Source of the DNA: MFD00082-c5 sp963697995
Lineage (GTDB): Bacteria; Chlamydiota; Chlamydiia; Chlamydiales; JAJFMB01
Assembly (NCBI GenBank): GCA_963697995.1
Contig: OY969110.1
Coordinates: 372,001 to 436,000, forward strand
Length of the DNA: 64,000 bases
Direction: 5' to 3'
In this document: one piece after another, positions 35,457 to 48,031 of the stretch
Numbering within the stretch: position 1 is the first letter of the stretch
Layout: each line of letters begins with the position of its first letter
Made by a program: the position numbers and the translations under genes
Notes under the pieces: model-generated
What the model saw: only the letters and a program-made list of their open reading frames with translations
What the model was told of the DNA's origin: nothing
The model's database searches: none

Positions 35457-35592
35457 TTTAACTCCTTATTTTAATAGATAGGATTTTGAACTAATGGAGT
35501 TTCAAAATGCCAAATTAGCTGTTTATTTGCAATAGAATTATTGCGTATTTTGAGGGAAAAAGGGGATCATGGCTTTACTTGAAAAAAAATAA

Positions 35593-35618
35593 CCCCTAAG
35601 GGAGACATCCCTTAGGGG
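35593..35618 (-). terminator. intrinsic terminator
   Basis: CCCCTAAGGGA/TCCCTTAGGGG stem (11 bp, 4-base loop), followed on the minus strand by a run of Ts at 35582-35589. It terminates the Inc-like gene ending at 35654. Confidence 0.75.
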
Positions 35619-35653
35619 GTAAAACTAATTAAAGAACTTAATTAGTTTTTTTA

Positions 35654-36235
35654 TCATCGGAAAAATTTATTTACACTTGCCATTGTAGGTAAACCTTTCT
35701 TTAGTTTATTAACTATATTTTTTGGATTTGCTGCTGCACCAGTTGCAGTTGTTGTTGTAGCTGAATCACCTGTTGCTGTTGAAGTTGTTGATGTAGTTGC
35801 TGTTGCATCAGTTGGAGTTGTAGTTGCTGTTGCATCAGTTGGAGTTGTAGTTGCTGTTGCATCAGTTGGAGTTGTAGTTGCTGCTGCAGTTGCTGCTGCT
35901 GCATCATTTGAAGAATCTCTTTCTTTTTTCTCACCTTTGTTGCCCTGAGCGTCTTCTTCAGCCCTTCTCTTTTCTGCTCTATAATCACTTACAAGAGTCG
36001 CGATCACTACAGCCCAGCCAATCACTGGAAGAAGTGTCTTTAAACCGTGTTTTGCTTGCGCTACTGCAAACTTGTATTTTTCAAGACCTTCACCTTCAAT
36101 CTCTTTTCTATTGGCGATCATGTTAAACACGCCGACTGCAATATTCTTAACAGCCACAAATGGTGTTAAAATCAAGCTTCTCTCAGCAAATTTTGCGTAA
36201 ACATTAGTTTCTCTGTAATTATTAACTGCGTCCAT
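35654..36235 (-). CDS. small Inc-like membrane protein B with Thr/Pro/Ala repeat tail
   Basis: 193 residues. The N-terminal ~85 residues hold two hydrophobic segments (LILTPFVAVKNIAVGVFNMI and LKTLLPVIGWAVVIATLVS), like the gene at 34749-35048. A charged linker is followed by a low-complexity tail: three exact TTTPTDATA units (27-bp tandem repeats around 35800-35880) plus Ser/Thr/Ala runs, then a basic end. A repeat-length polymorphism between strains is expected. No signal peptide; an inclusion-membrane-type protein with a flexible exposed tail is a reasonable guess. Confidence 0.65.
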   Translation of the reverse strand: MDAVNNYRETNVYAKFAERSLILTPFVAVKNIAVGVFNMIANRKEIEGEGLEKYKFAVAQAKHGLKTLLPVIGWAVVIATLVSDYRAEKRRAEEDAQGNKGEKKERDSSNDAAAATAAATTTPTDATATTTPTDATATTTPTDATATTSTTSTATGDSATTTTATGAAANPKNIVNKLKKGLPTMASVNKFFR

Positions 36236-36371
36236 CTTTATCCCCTTTAATTAGGTTTATTGTTTTTATTTTTATTAAATTACCAACATCATGAAATAAG
36301 AATTATTACATAACATTTAATTATTTGCAATAAGTTTTATAAAAAAAATGTAAATATCAATAAAAACTTAA

Positions 36372-37115
36372 TTAATTATAAATAAGAAGAGGATCAAAAT
36401 TTAAATAATCGCAAGAGGTTAAAAGATAACGAACACCATTTAACTCCCCAAAGGGAAGGGTATTGGGCTTTACATTATGTAAGTGCCCAAAAACACAAGT
36501 CTCTACCCCATACGCCTCTAATAGGGAGGAAACCTGAGAGGAGACAAGGTTGGCTCCAATGGGTGGGTAGTGAACCATAACAATTTTGTGAGGAGCCTTT
36601 GAATTTAACGTTTTTAAGCTTAAAGCTAACCGTTCTAGCTCTCGTAAGAAGAGAGCATGATCGGCAGTTGTGGCATTTAACTCCTTATTCTCACGCAAAT
36701 TTTCCTTATAGAGGATAAAATCTTTAAACTGATACTCAGGAGAGTCCCAAAGACGCGCCCCACCGATGGCAAACTCCCCTATTTCAATAGAGTCATTTTG
36801 AATGGCTTTAATAGAAGGAGGAAGGGAACTTCTTACTTTTGAGATCGAGCCCCACCAGTAGTCGTGATTGCCCCGGATCATCACTTTAGTCCCAGGAAGA
36901 GAATCGATCCATTCTAAATCTTTAAGGACTTCTTTTTCCCTCATGGCCCAAGAGATATCGCCGGCAATTAACACGAGGTCCCCCTCTTTTACCTTGCCTC
37001 GCCAGTTTTTCTCGATTTTTTCCACATAATGCAGCCACGGCTCTCCAAAAAACTCCATGCTTTTCTCGGGAACGCCAAAACTTAAGTGTAAATCAGCAAT
37101 TGCAAAAACAGCCAT
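36372..37115 (-). CDS. calcineurin-like metallophosphoesterase
   Basis: 247 residues with the metallophosphoesterase metal-ligand series: IADLHL (D-x-H near residue 8), VLIAGDISW (GD), MIRGNHDYWWG (GNHD), VMVHYPPIG (H) and VFGHLHN (GHxH). Length is normal for the YkuE/YmdB-like predicted phosphoesterases. Cytosolic, with no leader. Substrate unknown. It is preceded by the glgC remains in the same direction but separated by ~140 bases. Confidence 0.88.
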   Translation of the reverse strand: MAVFAIADLHLSFGVPEKSMEFFGEPWLHYVEKIEKNWRGKVKEGDLVLIAGDISWAMREKEVLKDLEWIDSLPGTKVMIRGNHDYWWGSISKVRSSLPPSIKAIQNDSIEIGEFAIGGARLWDSPEYQFKDFILYKENLRENKELNATTADHALFLRELERLALSLKTLNSKAPHKIVMVHYPPIGANLVSSQVSSLLEAYGVETCVFGHLHNVKPNTLPFGELNGVRYLLTSCDYLNFDPLLIYN

Positions 37116-37258
37116 ATGAGAATTAAATTACCAGATTTGCCCTTTCAAAACCACAGACTTCTTACAAGATATCTTTAAGACAACCATTGAAAATAAAATT
37201 TAACAATAGAGTCTACTTTACTGTTATTTAGAAGTTTTTTTGGGGAAAGGAAGATCTC

Positions 37259-38541
37259 TTAAAGCTGAAAACCATCGGGTAATCTAGCCCCTCGAGTGAC
37301 GACGATCACCCCATCCCGAATATAGACCCCCTCCCCGTCAAACATATCAAGCCCCTTCATATTCACAAGCTTGACCCCATCCCCAAGGTGGACACCTTTA
37401 TCGAGGATCGCCCCTCTTATGAGACAATTTTTGCCAATAGTACAGAGCTCATCCGGAGCCTCTCCTGTCGAGTACCCATCGTGCCCCATCAAAACCGAAT
37501 GGCTAATATGGCACCCCGTATCAATAGTCGTTCTTGGGCCAATGATTGAGTTCACATAACTCCCCGCCGTAAATAACAGCCCCTTCACAAAGGATCACCT
37601 CCTCGAAGTTCCCGCCGATCACCTGGGGCGCTGGTAGATCTGTCCTCTCTGAAAAAATCGGGCACAACTTATCGTGTATGTTAAAGGGAGAGTTTCTTTT
37701 AGTGAGAGCAATATTGACATCGTAAAACGATTTCACCGTTCCCACATCTTCCCAATACCCCTCATATAGAAACGAATAGGCTCTACCTTCGTTAACTAAA
37801 GTAGGGATCAGATGCTTGCCAAAATCTTCTCTTAAATCTCTTTTGAGAAGATCGATCAGAACCTCTCTTTTAAAAAGATAAATGCCCATTGAGGCTAAAA
37901 AATCCTTTTTTCCCAAATCGGGAAGGCGCATTTTCTCTAAAAGATGAGCTTCTTTCGGTTTTTCACAAAAATCGATGATTTTATGTGTCGCATCGATTTT
38001 CATAAGCCCCATCCTTGAGGCTTCCATTTCGTCAATCGGAAGGGTCGCAATCGTCACGTCGGCATCAACTTCTTTAGCAAACGCCACCATCTCGCGAAAA
38101 TCCATCCGATAAATCTGATCACCAGACAAAATCAAAAAATAGTCAACTGGCATTCTCATGAGATAATCTAAGTGTTTGCCTTACTGCATCCGCCGTTCCT
38201 TGAAACCACCTGTCGTTGTTCGGGCTTTGCTCCGCTGTCAATAACTCCACAAACCCTTGGGAAAAAGAATCAAACCGGTAGGTTTCTATGATGTGCTTGT
38301 GAAGAGGAGCTGATAAAAACTGAGTGACAACAAAAATTTTTCGACAATCGGAGTGAATCGAATTTGAAAGAGGAATATCAATTAGGCGATACTTTCCCCC
38401 AAACGACATCGCGGGTTTACACCTCGTCTCGGTTAAAGGAAACAATCTCGAGCCTTGGCCACCCCCTAAAATGACACTGGCCACTAGACTCATATCAACT
38501 GATTGCTTCCAAATTTTTTTTCCCTCGGCAAGGTAGCGCAT
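37259..38541 (-). pseudogene. glgC: glucose-1-phosphate adenylyltransferase with two frameshifts
   Basis: Three consecutive frames together make a full-length (~427-residue) GlgC. Frame 1 from ATG 38541 (AGGAGG upstream) has SVILGGGQGSRLFPLTETR, KPAMSFGGKYRLIDIPLSN and NNDRWFQGTADAVRQTL. Frame 2 has PVDYFLILSGDQIYRMDF, GLMKID...FCEKPK and YEGYWEDVGTVKSFYD. Frame 3 has SYVNSIIGPRTTIDTGCHI and the left-handed helix domain. The junctions lie at GAGAATGCC (about 38153) and a GGGG run (37562-37565); one deleted base at each restores the frame. ADP-glucose synthesis for glycogen would be lost unless these are sequencing errors. Confidence 0.85.
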
Positions 38542-38645
38542 ACCCCCTCCTGTTAATGCCACATATAAAAAGAGAGAAAATAAAAGGATAATAAATTTAA
38601 TATTAAGTCTCGACTTTTTATATTCATATTTAATAAAATATCCTC

Positions 38646-39314
38646 ATGTTTGAGGCTTATAATCAATACATTGCACCAACGATTGCCGCTGGATTAGCGA
38701 CGATTCCCACCTACTTTCCCCTTGAAACAAAGACGGCCCTTCAACTAGGAAGAGTGCCCGCTCGATTTTCATTAAAAAGAAGCGTTATCGAAGGCATTAA
38801 AGCAGCTCCCACTATGGGGGGATTAATAGGAGCACAGATCATCACCCAAGGGTCTTTAGAGAAAACTTTAAACGAAGTCCCCAAGGTACAAGACATAGCG
38901 ATTAGTTCTATTGTTGTTGGCGGTGCCTCCATTCCGTTTTGTGCGATCCTCAATGGTCAAACAATGGGTTGGTGCCCAAAAAAATCTTTAAAAAAATTAA
39001 CACATCAACAAGCTTGTGCCATTGTCATACGAGAGGCGATCTTTCTTTTCTCTCTCAAAATTTCAACTCCCTTAAATCAAAGCATAAAAGAGTTTGCAGG
39101 TCCCTCAAAAGAGATCGAATATGCCACCATTTTTTCAACTATGGCGATTGGTAGCGTTTTAAGTCACCCAGCCGATTCCTTTTTTACTCAAAGCCAGGCA
39201 GGGGAGGCGATCCGTGTTAAACATCTGATGAAGGGAAGCCTAAGGACAGCTGCGGCACTTGGAGTCTTTGGTATCCTCAACCAGTTTTTCTATCAAAAGA
39301 TTATTAATTCTTAA
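38646..39314 (+). CDS. mitochondrial-carrier-like (SLC25-type) membrane protein
   Basis: 222 residues, several hydrophobic helices, no signal peptide. The first repeat has PLETKTALQ after helix 1, matching the carrier signature P-x-[DE]-x-x-[KR]. The last repeat has HPADSFFTQSQAG in the equivalent place. Each is followed by a G-rich even-numbered helix (TMGGLIGAQII, GVFGILNQFFY). The middle repeat is degenerate and the protein is shorter than the ~300-residue carrier norm. Mitochondrial carriers are eukaryotic; Legionella LncP is a known bacterial effector of this type. Function as a transporter or an organelle-directed effector is inferred. Confidence 0.5.
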   Translation: MFEAYNQYIAPTIAAGLATIPTYFPLETKTALQLGRVPARFSLKRSVIEGIKAAPTMGGLIGAQIITQGSLEKTLNEVPKVQDIAISSIVVGGASIPFCAILNGQTMGWCPKKSLKKLTHQQACAIVIREAIFLFSLKISTPLNQSIKEFAGPSKEIEYATIFSTMAIGSVLSHPADSFFTQSQAGEAIRVKHLMKGSLRTAAALGVFGILNQFFYQKIINS

Positions 39315-39327
39315 TAAAATCTAAATA

Positions 39328-39354
39328 ATAAAATGATATAACATCATTTTATTT
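39328..39354. terminator. AT-rich hairpin after carrier-like gene
   Basis: AATAAAATGAT/ATCATTTTATT, an 11-bp perfect stem with a 5-base loop, 14 bases past the stop. No clean U-run follows, so termination is only possible, not certain. Confidence 0.4.
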
Positions 39355-39476
39355 AAATAATTATGGTTATATTGAATGAATAGTATTTATTATTTTACAA
39401 TGGTAGATCATGGAATAAAAACAGAGCTTTACAAGAGCGTACAAAAAAATAGTCAGGCTTTATTTGGATACGCCCG

Positions 39477-39986
39477 ATGGGATTTTTTATAGGGGTCGCC
39501 TCTGCGCTGATCACGATAGTCACAAAAATTTGTCGAATATTTGAGATCATCATAAAAGGGCTTATTAATATTTTGGGTTCAATTTTTTCAAAAAAGTGTT
39601 CATTTTTAAGGGGAATAAAATATTTGACTTGGAACTTAGGAAAGTCATTGATTGAATTACCCTTCTCGGTACTGAACGCGGTATTTGGTATTTTTGAGAA
39701 AACTCGAGAAATTGCAGCGAATCCAAATCGGTACGCCACTACAAAAATCTTAAGTCATCAAGTCCAACTTGAAACTCTCAAAGCTCTTAATGCCGCTGGT
39801 GGCTGGACTGGTTTTTTTACAAACATAATGAACAACCCAGAAGCGGTAAACACAAAAATGGATGGTTTTATCTCTTCAATTGTGTCATTTGCTGAACAAC
39901 ATAAAAATAAAAGCAACGAAGAACTCATTCAAGCTATAAACGATTTTCTAAAGAAGATGGGAATAAACTTGGATTTAAAAGTCTAA
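39477..39986 (+). CDS. hypothetical membrane-associated protein, source of the 413-bp tandem array
   Basis: 169 residues; no clear SD for ATG at 39477. The N-terminal ~75 residues are hydrophobic and amphipathic (GFFIGVASALITIVTKI, IIIKGLINILGSIF, LIELPFSVLNAVFGIF). The C-terminal half is soluble and helical (GGWTGFFTNIMNNPEAVNTK and SNEELIQAINDFLKKMGINL). No known family. Degraded versions of its C-terminal half recur in three exact tandem units immediately downstream. Confidence 0.5.
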   Translation: MGFFIGVASALITIVTKICRIFEIIIKGLINILGSIFSKKCSFLRGIKYLTWNLGKSLIELPFSVLNAVFGIFEKTREIAANPNRYATTKILSHQVQLETLKALNAAGGWTGFFTNIMNNPEAVNTKMDGFISSIVSFAEQHKNKSNEELIQAINDFLKKMGINLDLKV

Positions 39987-41247
39987 AACTTTTTTTGGCA
40001 AAAAAAAAGCACTGAACGCAACTACAAAAATCCTAAATCATCAAGCCACTAGCTCCTCTTAATCCCGCTGGTGGCTGGACTGTTTTTTTTGCAAACACAT
40101 TGAACAACCCGGACGAAGTAAAACAAAATTAGATGATTTTATCTCTTCAATTGAGTCATTTGCTGAAAAAAATAAAAGCGACGAGGAAATCAATAGTACA
40201 ACGTTTATTTTTAATTCTTTTTCCCCATCTTGCAACCTTTGTAAAACAGGCCTACATAACTTATGTATGTCGTGTTTTACAGTTTTGCAACCTGAGAAAA
40301 ATCCTTTAAAAATACTATCTAAAACTTTCTTTAGAGATTACTAGTGCTGCAAACGATTTTCTAAAGAAGATGGGAATAAACTTGGATTTAAAAGTCTAAA
40401 ACTTTTTTTGGCAAAAAAAAAGCACTGAACGCAACTACAAAAATCCTAAATCATCAAGCCACTAGCTCCTCTTAATCCCGCTGGTGGCTGGACTGTTTTT
40501 TTTGCAAACACATTGAACAACCCGGACGAAGTAAAACAAAATTAGATGATTTTATCTCTTCAATTGAGTCATTTGCTGAAAAAAATAAAAGCGACGAGGA
40601 AATCAATAGTACAACGTTTATTTTTAATTCTTTTTCCCCATCTTGCAACCTTTGTAAAACAGGCCTACATAACTTATGTATGTCGTGTTTTACAGTTTTG
40701 CAACCTGAGAAAAATCCTTTAAAAATACTATCTAAAACTTTCTTTAGAGATTACTAGTGCTGCAAACGATTTTCTAAAGAAGATGGGAATAAACTTGGAT
40801 TTAAAAGTCTAAAACTTTTTTTGGCAAAAAAAAAGCACTGAACGCAACTACAAAAATCCTAAATCATCAAGCCACTAGCTCCTCTTAATCCCGCTGGTGG
40901 CTGGACTGTTTTTTTTGCAAACACATTGAACAACCCGGACGAAGTAAAACAAAATTAGATGATTTTATCTCTTCAATTGAGTCATTTGCTGAAAAAAATA
41001 AAAGCGACGAGGAAATCAATAGTACAACGTTTATTTTTAATTCTTTTTCCCCATCTTGCAACCTTTGTAAAACAGGCCTACATAACTTATGTATGTCGTG
41101 TTTTACAGTTTTGCAACCTGAGAAAAATCCTTTAAAAATACTATCTAAAACTTTCTTTAGAGATTACTAGTGCTGCAAACGATTTTCTAAAGAAGATGGG
41201 AATAAACTTGGATTTAAAAGTCTAAAACTTTTTTTGGCAAAAAAAAA
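39938..41247. repeat. 413-bp tandem repeat array, about 3.2 exact units
   Basis: The same 413-base unit is repeated (unit marks at 40009, 40422 and 40835). As far as I can read, the copies are identical. Each unit holds a frameshifted, diverged copy of the C-terminal half of the 39477-39986 gene and then an unrelated ~110-base insert. The insert contains a long hairpin (GTAAAACA/TGTTTTAC and TACATAA/TTATGTA arms). The unit ends with the exact 3' end of that gene. The array stops at the terminator of the rRNA operon. No ORF of note lies inside. Confidence 0.9.
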
Positions 41248-41269
41248 CCCTGATTGAGAACAATCAGGG
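41248..41269 (-). terminator. rRNA operon terminator
   Basis: CCCTGATTG/CAATCAGGG, 9-bp stem with 4-base loop, 11 bases past the 5S gene. The minus strand then reads into nine Ts. Those Ts are also the A-run ending the last tandem unit. Confidence 0.88.
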
Positions 41270-41280
41270 CGAAATAAAAA

Positions 41281-41396
41281 GCTTGGCGACGACCTACTCT
41301 CCCACACTCTTGGGTGCAGTACCATCGGCGATGAAGGGCTTAACTTCTGAGTTCGGTATGGGGTCAGGTGTACCCCCTTCTCTAAAATCACCAAGC
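41281..41396 (-). rRNA. rrf: 5S ribosomal RNA
   Basis: Read on the minus strand, this has the conserved 5S core (CCGAACTCAGAAGTTAAGC and GGGAGAGTAGGTCG) with complementary ends TGCTTGG/CCAAGC. It is the last gene of the 16S-23S-5S operon, about 95 bases after the 23S. Ends are estimated to within a few bases. Confidence 0.93.
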
Positions 41397-41491
41397 AAAA
41401 CTTACAGTATCAAGAATCATCTGATAATAATTGACGCTTAAAAAACAATAGTTATTAGTCAGCTTGTTTTAAGCTATTCAAAAAAAAAAAA

Positions 41492-44442
<2,951 letters not shown>

Positions 44443-44790
44443 AAATATATAAAATCTATTTGTTCAAGCTGACTATGAGTATTCGATAACTATCGCTATT
44501 CTTTTAAGCGTCAATTGTTATCAATGATTTTGCTTGTTTATACACATTTATCTTTCATAAACAGCAACTCTTACGAATTGCTTTAAGTAAAGAAAAACGT
44601 GCACATTTACCCGTGTCTTTTTTTAAAAAAAGACACTTTATTTTTACTTGATACTGTAAACTTTCGAGAAAACGTTTTATACAAGATAAAGAAAGTAATG
44701 TACACGCTTTATGAGCTTGGCCCAACCTAGGTGATCACCGTGAGTGATCTTTTAAAGGGGCTATCCTTGCGGATAAGCCCCTTCTGTCCT
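44443..44790 (-). other. 16S-23S internal transcribed spacer without tRNA
   Basis: About 350 bases between 16S and 23S. I see no tRNA (no T-arm or paired acceptor ends). It holds several hairpins: a 24-bp perfect palindrome of GTGTC-T7/A7-GACAC at 44613-44636 and an AGGGGCT.../...AGCCCCT stem at about 44756-44784 next to the 16S end. These are likely RNase III processing stems. A tRNA-free spacer is typical for chlamydiae. Confidence 0.7.
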
Positions 44791-46333
<1,543 letters not shown>

Positions 46334-46679
46334 AAAAAAACTTTGAAAATCTGATTGTAGATTTTTCTTAAATTTTGACTTTGAGGACACTTACGTGTCC
46401 TCCGCACAAGCTCATAAATTTTGCTTGTACATTACTTTTTTTATCCTGTATAAAAAACTTACAACACTCAAAGGTGCTGTTTTTCAGCATTTCACGAGAT
46501 CGTTACTCTGAAGAAGCTATGACTATAGCGAAGGTTGATTTTCCATGCAAGCGGTTTTGTGATTTTCAGAAAAATAATCAGCGTAACAAGCTAAAATAGA
46601 GTAACTTAAGCTTTGATTTGAAGTCGAACCCCAAAGATAGAGCTCCCCTAATTTTGGAAAAATAAAATAAAGAATACAG
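46334..46679. other. rRNA operon upstream region
   Basis: About 345 bases between the 16S 5' end and the divergent antiporter gene. On the minus strand it has a GAGGACAC/GTGTCCTC hairpin (46382-46402). Further upstream is an AT-rich run with TTGTAA and TATACAGGAT that may hold the rrn promoter, but spacing is not ideal. No gene is seen; the short ORF near 46375-46599 has no supporting features. Confidence 0.5.
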
Positions 46680-47987
46680 ATGAAACACCTGATTTTAAGC
46701 CCCGAACAGTACAATGACTCTCACATTCCCTCTCTTTTCGAAGAGCTTAAAATGAGAATTTTGGTTCAACCAATCAATTTATTTTTTCTTCTTCTCTTTC
46801 TTCTCGCTACAATCCACGTCTTTTTAACCTACTACTTTATGAATCACGCCAAGGGAAAACACCCTTTTTTTGCAGAGCTTGAGATCATCTTTGGCCTTTG
46901 GTGCATTCCACTGATTTTAGGAATTGGTTTTGTTTACGGATTTGATGTTGCCCTCCATTATCTCAACACTCAAAACTACACAGAGGCTCTGCTCATTTTA
47001 GTCGCTATGTGTGTTGCCTCAACTTATCCCATCATCCATCTTGCTGAACGTCTTTTAAAAAATTTAGTTAAATTTACTAACGAAAGCCCCACTGTCTGGT
47101 GGTGGTCCATTATGAGTCTTGGCCCCTTGCTTGGCTCTCTGATCAAAGAAACTGTTGCGATGACTATCTCGGCTCTTCTTTTAAGCAAATATTTTTTTCA
47201 AGCCAACCCTTCAAAGCGGCTCTCCTACGCCACTTTAGCTCTTCTGTTCGTCAATGTTTCAGTAGGAGGCTCTCTGACATCGTTTGCCACTTCAGCGATC
47301 TCGATCGCGACAAAACCTTGGGGATGGGACACGCCCTTCATGTTTCAAACTTTTGGATGGCGCGCAATTATTGGAATTTTACTTTGCAACGCCACTTTTT
47401 TTATCTTACTTCAAAAAGATTTTGACGCTCTTGCCAAAAAAACACCCGAAGTCAAAGAAAAAACAGTCCCTTTTTATGTCACTATAGTTCATCTTTTTAT
47501 GCTCGTCTGGATTGTTCTTAACCATCAAAATTTGATCGTGGTTTTAGGCTCTTTTGTCTTATTTTTAGGCTTTATTGAATCGACACAAAAATACCAATCA
47601 CACCCCGATTTAAAAGAGCCTATTCTGGTCGCCTTTTTTATCGCCTCGGTCATTGTCTTAGGCAACACCCAAATCTGGTGGGTCGAACCTCTTCTTTCGC
47701 GCTTTAACGAGATCGCTTCAATGAAAATCTCAATGCTATTAAGTGCCCTGATGAGAAATACAACGATTAGTTACATGCTCACTAAAATCCCCCATTTAAA
47801 TCCCCACCTCAAATATGCCCTCTTTTCCGGAATGATGATTGGAGGGGGTCTAACCCTGATAGGCAATGGCCCAAACCTTATTGCTACCACCCTTCTAAAA
47901 AAACACTTTAAAGGAAATATCAATCTCGCCACCCTATTTCTCTATACCCTTCTTCCAGCTCTCCTCATGACCTTGATTTTTTATTGA
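46680..47987 (+). CDS. putative Na+/H+ antiporter paralogue with altered ion-site motifs
   Basis: 435 residues with about 11-12 membrane helices. It is a paralogue of the gene that follows, aligning at ELEIIFGLWCIPLILG, YTEALLILVAM, LGPLLGSLIKETVAMTISA and GMMIGGGLTLIGNGPNLI. It differs where the second copy keeps charged conserved residues: KETVAMT versus TEPAAMT, and LMRNTTISYML versus FNDNAEITYL. Loss of these Asp/Glu residues suggests altered or lost cation coupling. The start at 46680 has a poor SD, and a later ATG (KMRILVQP) is possible. It is upstream of and cotranscribed with the second copy. Confidence 0.75.
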   Translation: MKHLILSPEQYNDSHIPSLFEELKMRILVQPINLFFLLLFLLATIHVFLTYYFMNHAKGKHPFFAELEIIFGLWCIPLILGIGFVYGFDVALHYLNTQNYTEALLILVAMCVASTYPIIHLAERLLKNLVKFTNESPTVWWWSIMSLGPLLGSLIKETVAMTISALLLSKYFFQANPSKRLSYATLALLFVNVSVGGSLTSFATSAISIATKPWGWDTPFMFQTFGWRAIIGILLCNATFFILLQKDFDALAKKTPEVKEKTVPFYVTIVHLFMLVWIVLNHQNLIVVLGSFVLFLGFIESTQKYQSHPDLKEPILVAFFIASVIVLGNTQIWWVEPLLSRFNEIASMKISMLLSALMRNTTISYMLTKIPHLNPHLKYALFSGMMIGGGLTLIGNGPNLIATTLLKKHFKGNINLATLFLYTLLPALLMTLIFY

Positions 47988-48031
47988 CACCACTTAAAAA
48001 AATCACTATACCTCAAAAAAGGTGGTTAGAA

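Noticed and set aside
35713..35988. Gln/Leu-rich 91-codon minus ORF
   Set aside because: It is the shifted-frame shadow of the TTTPTDATA repeats.
44443..44790. tRNA-Ile/Ala in the rRNA spacer
   Set aside because: No T-arm, anticodon stem or CCA-type acceptor pairing seen.
47984..48031. TTG start overlapping the previous stop for the second antiporter
   Set aside because: ATG at 48032 has a strong SD and gives a normal N-terminus.
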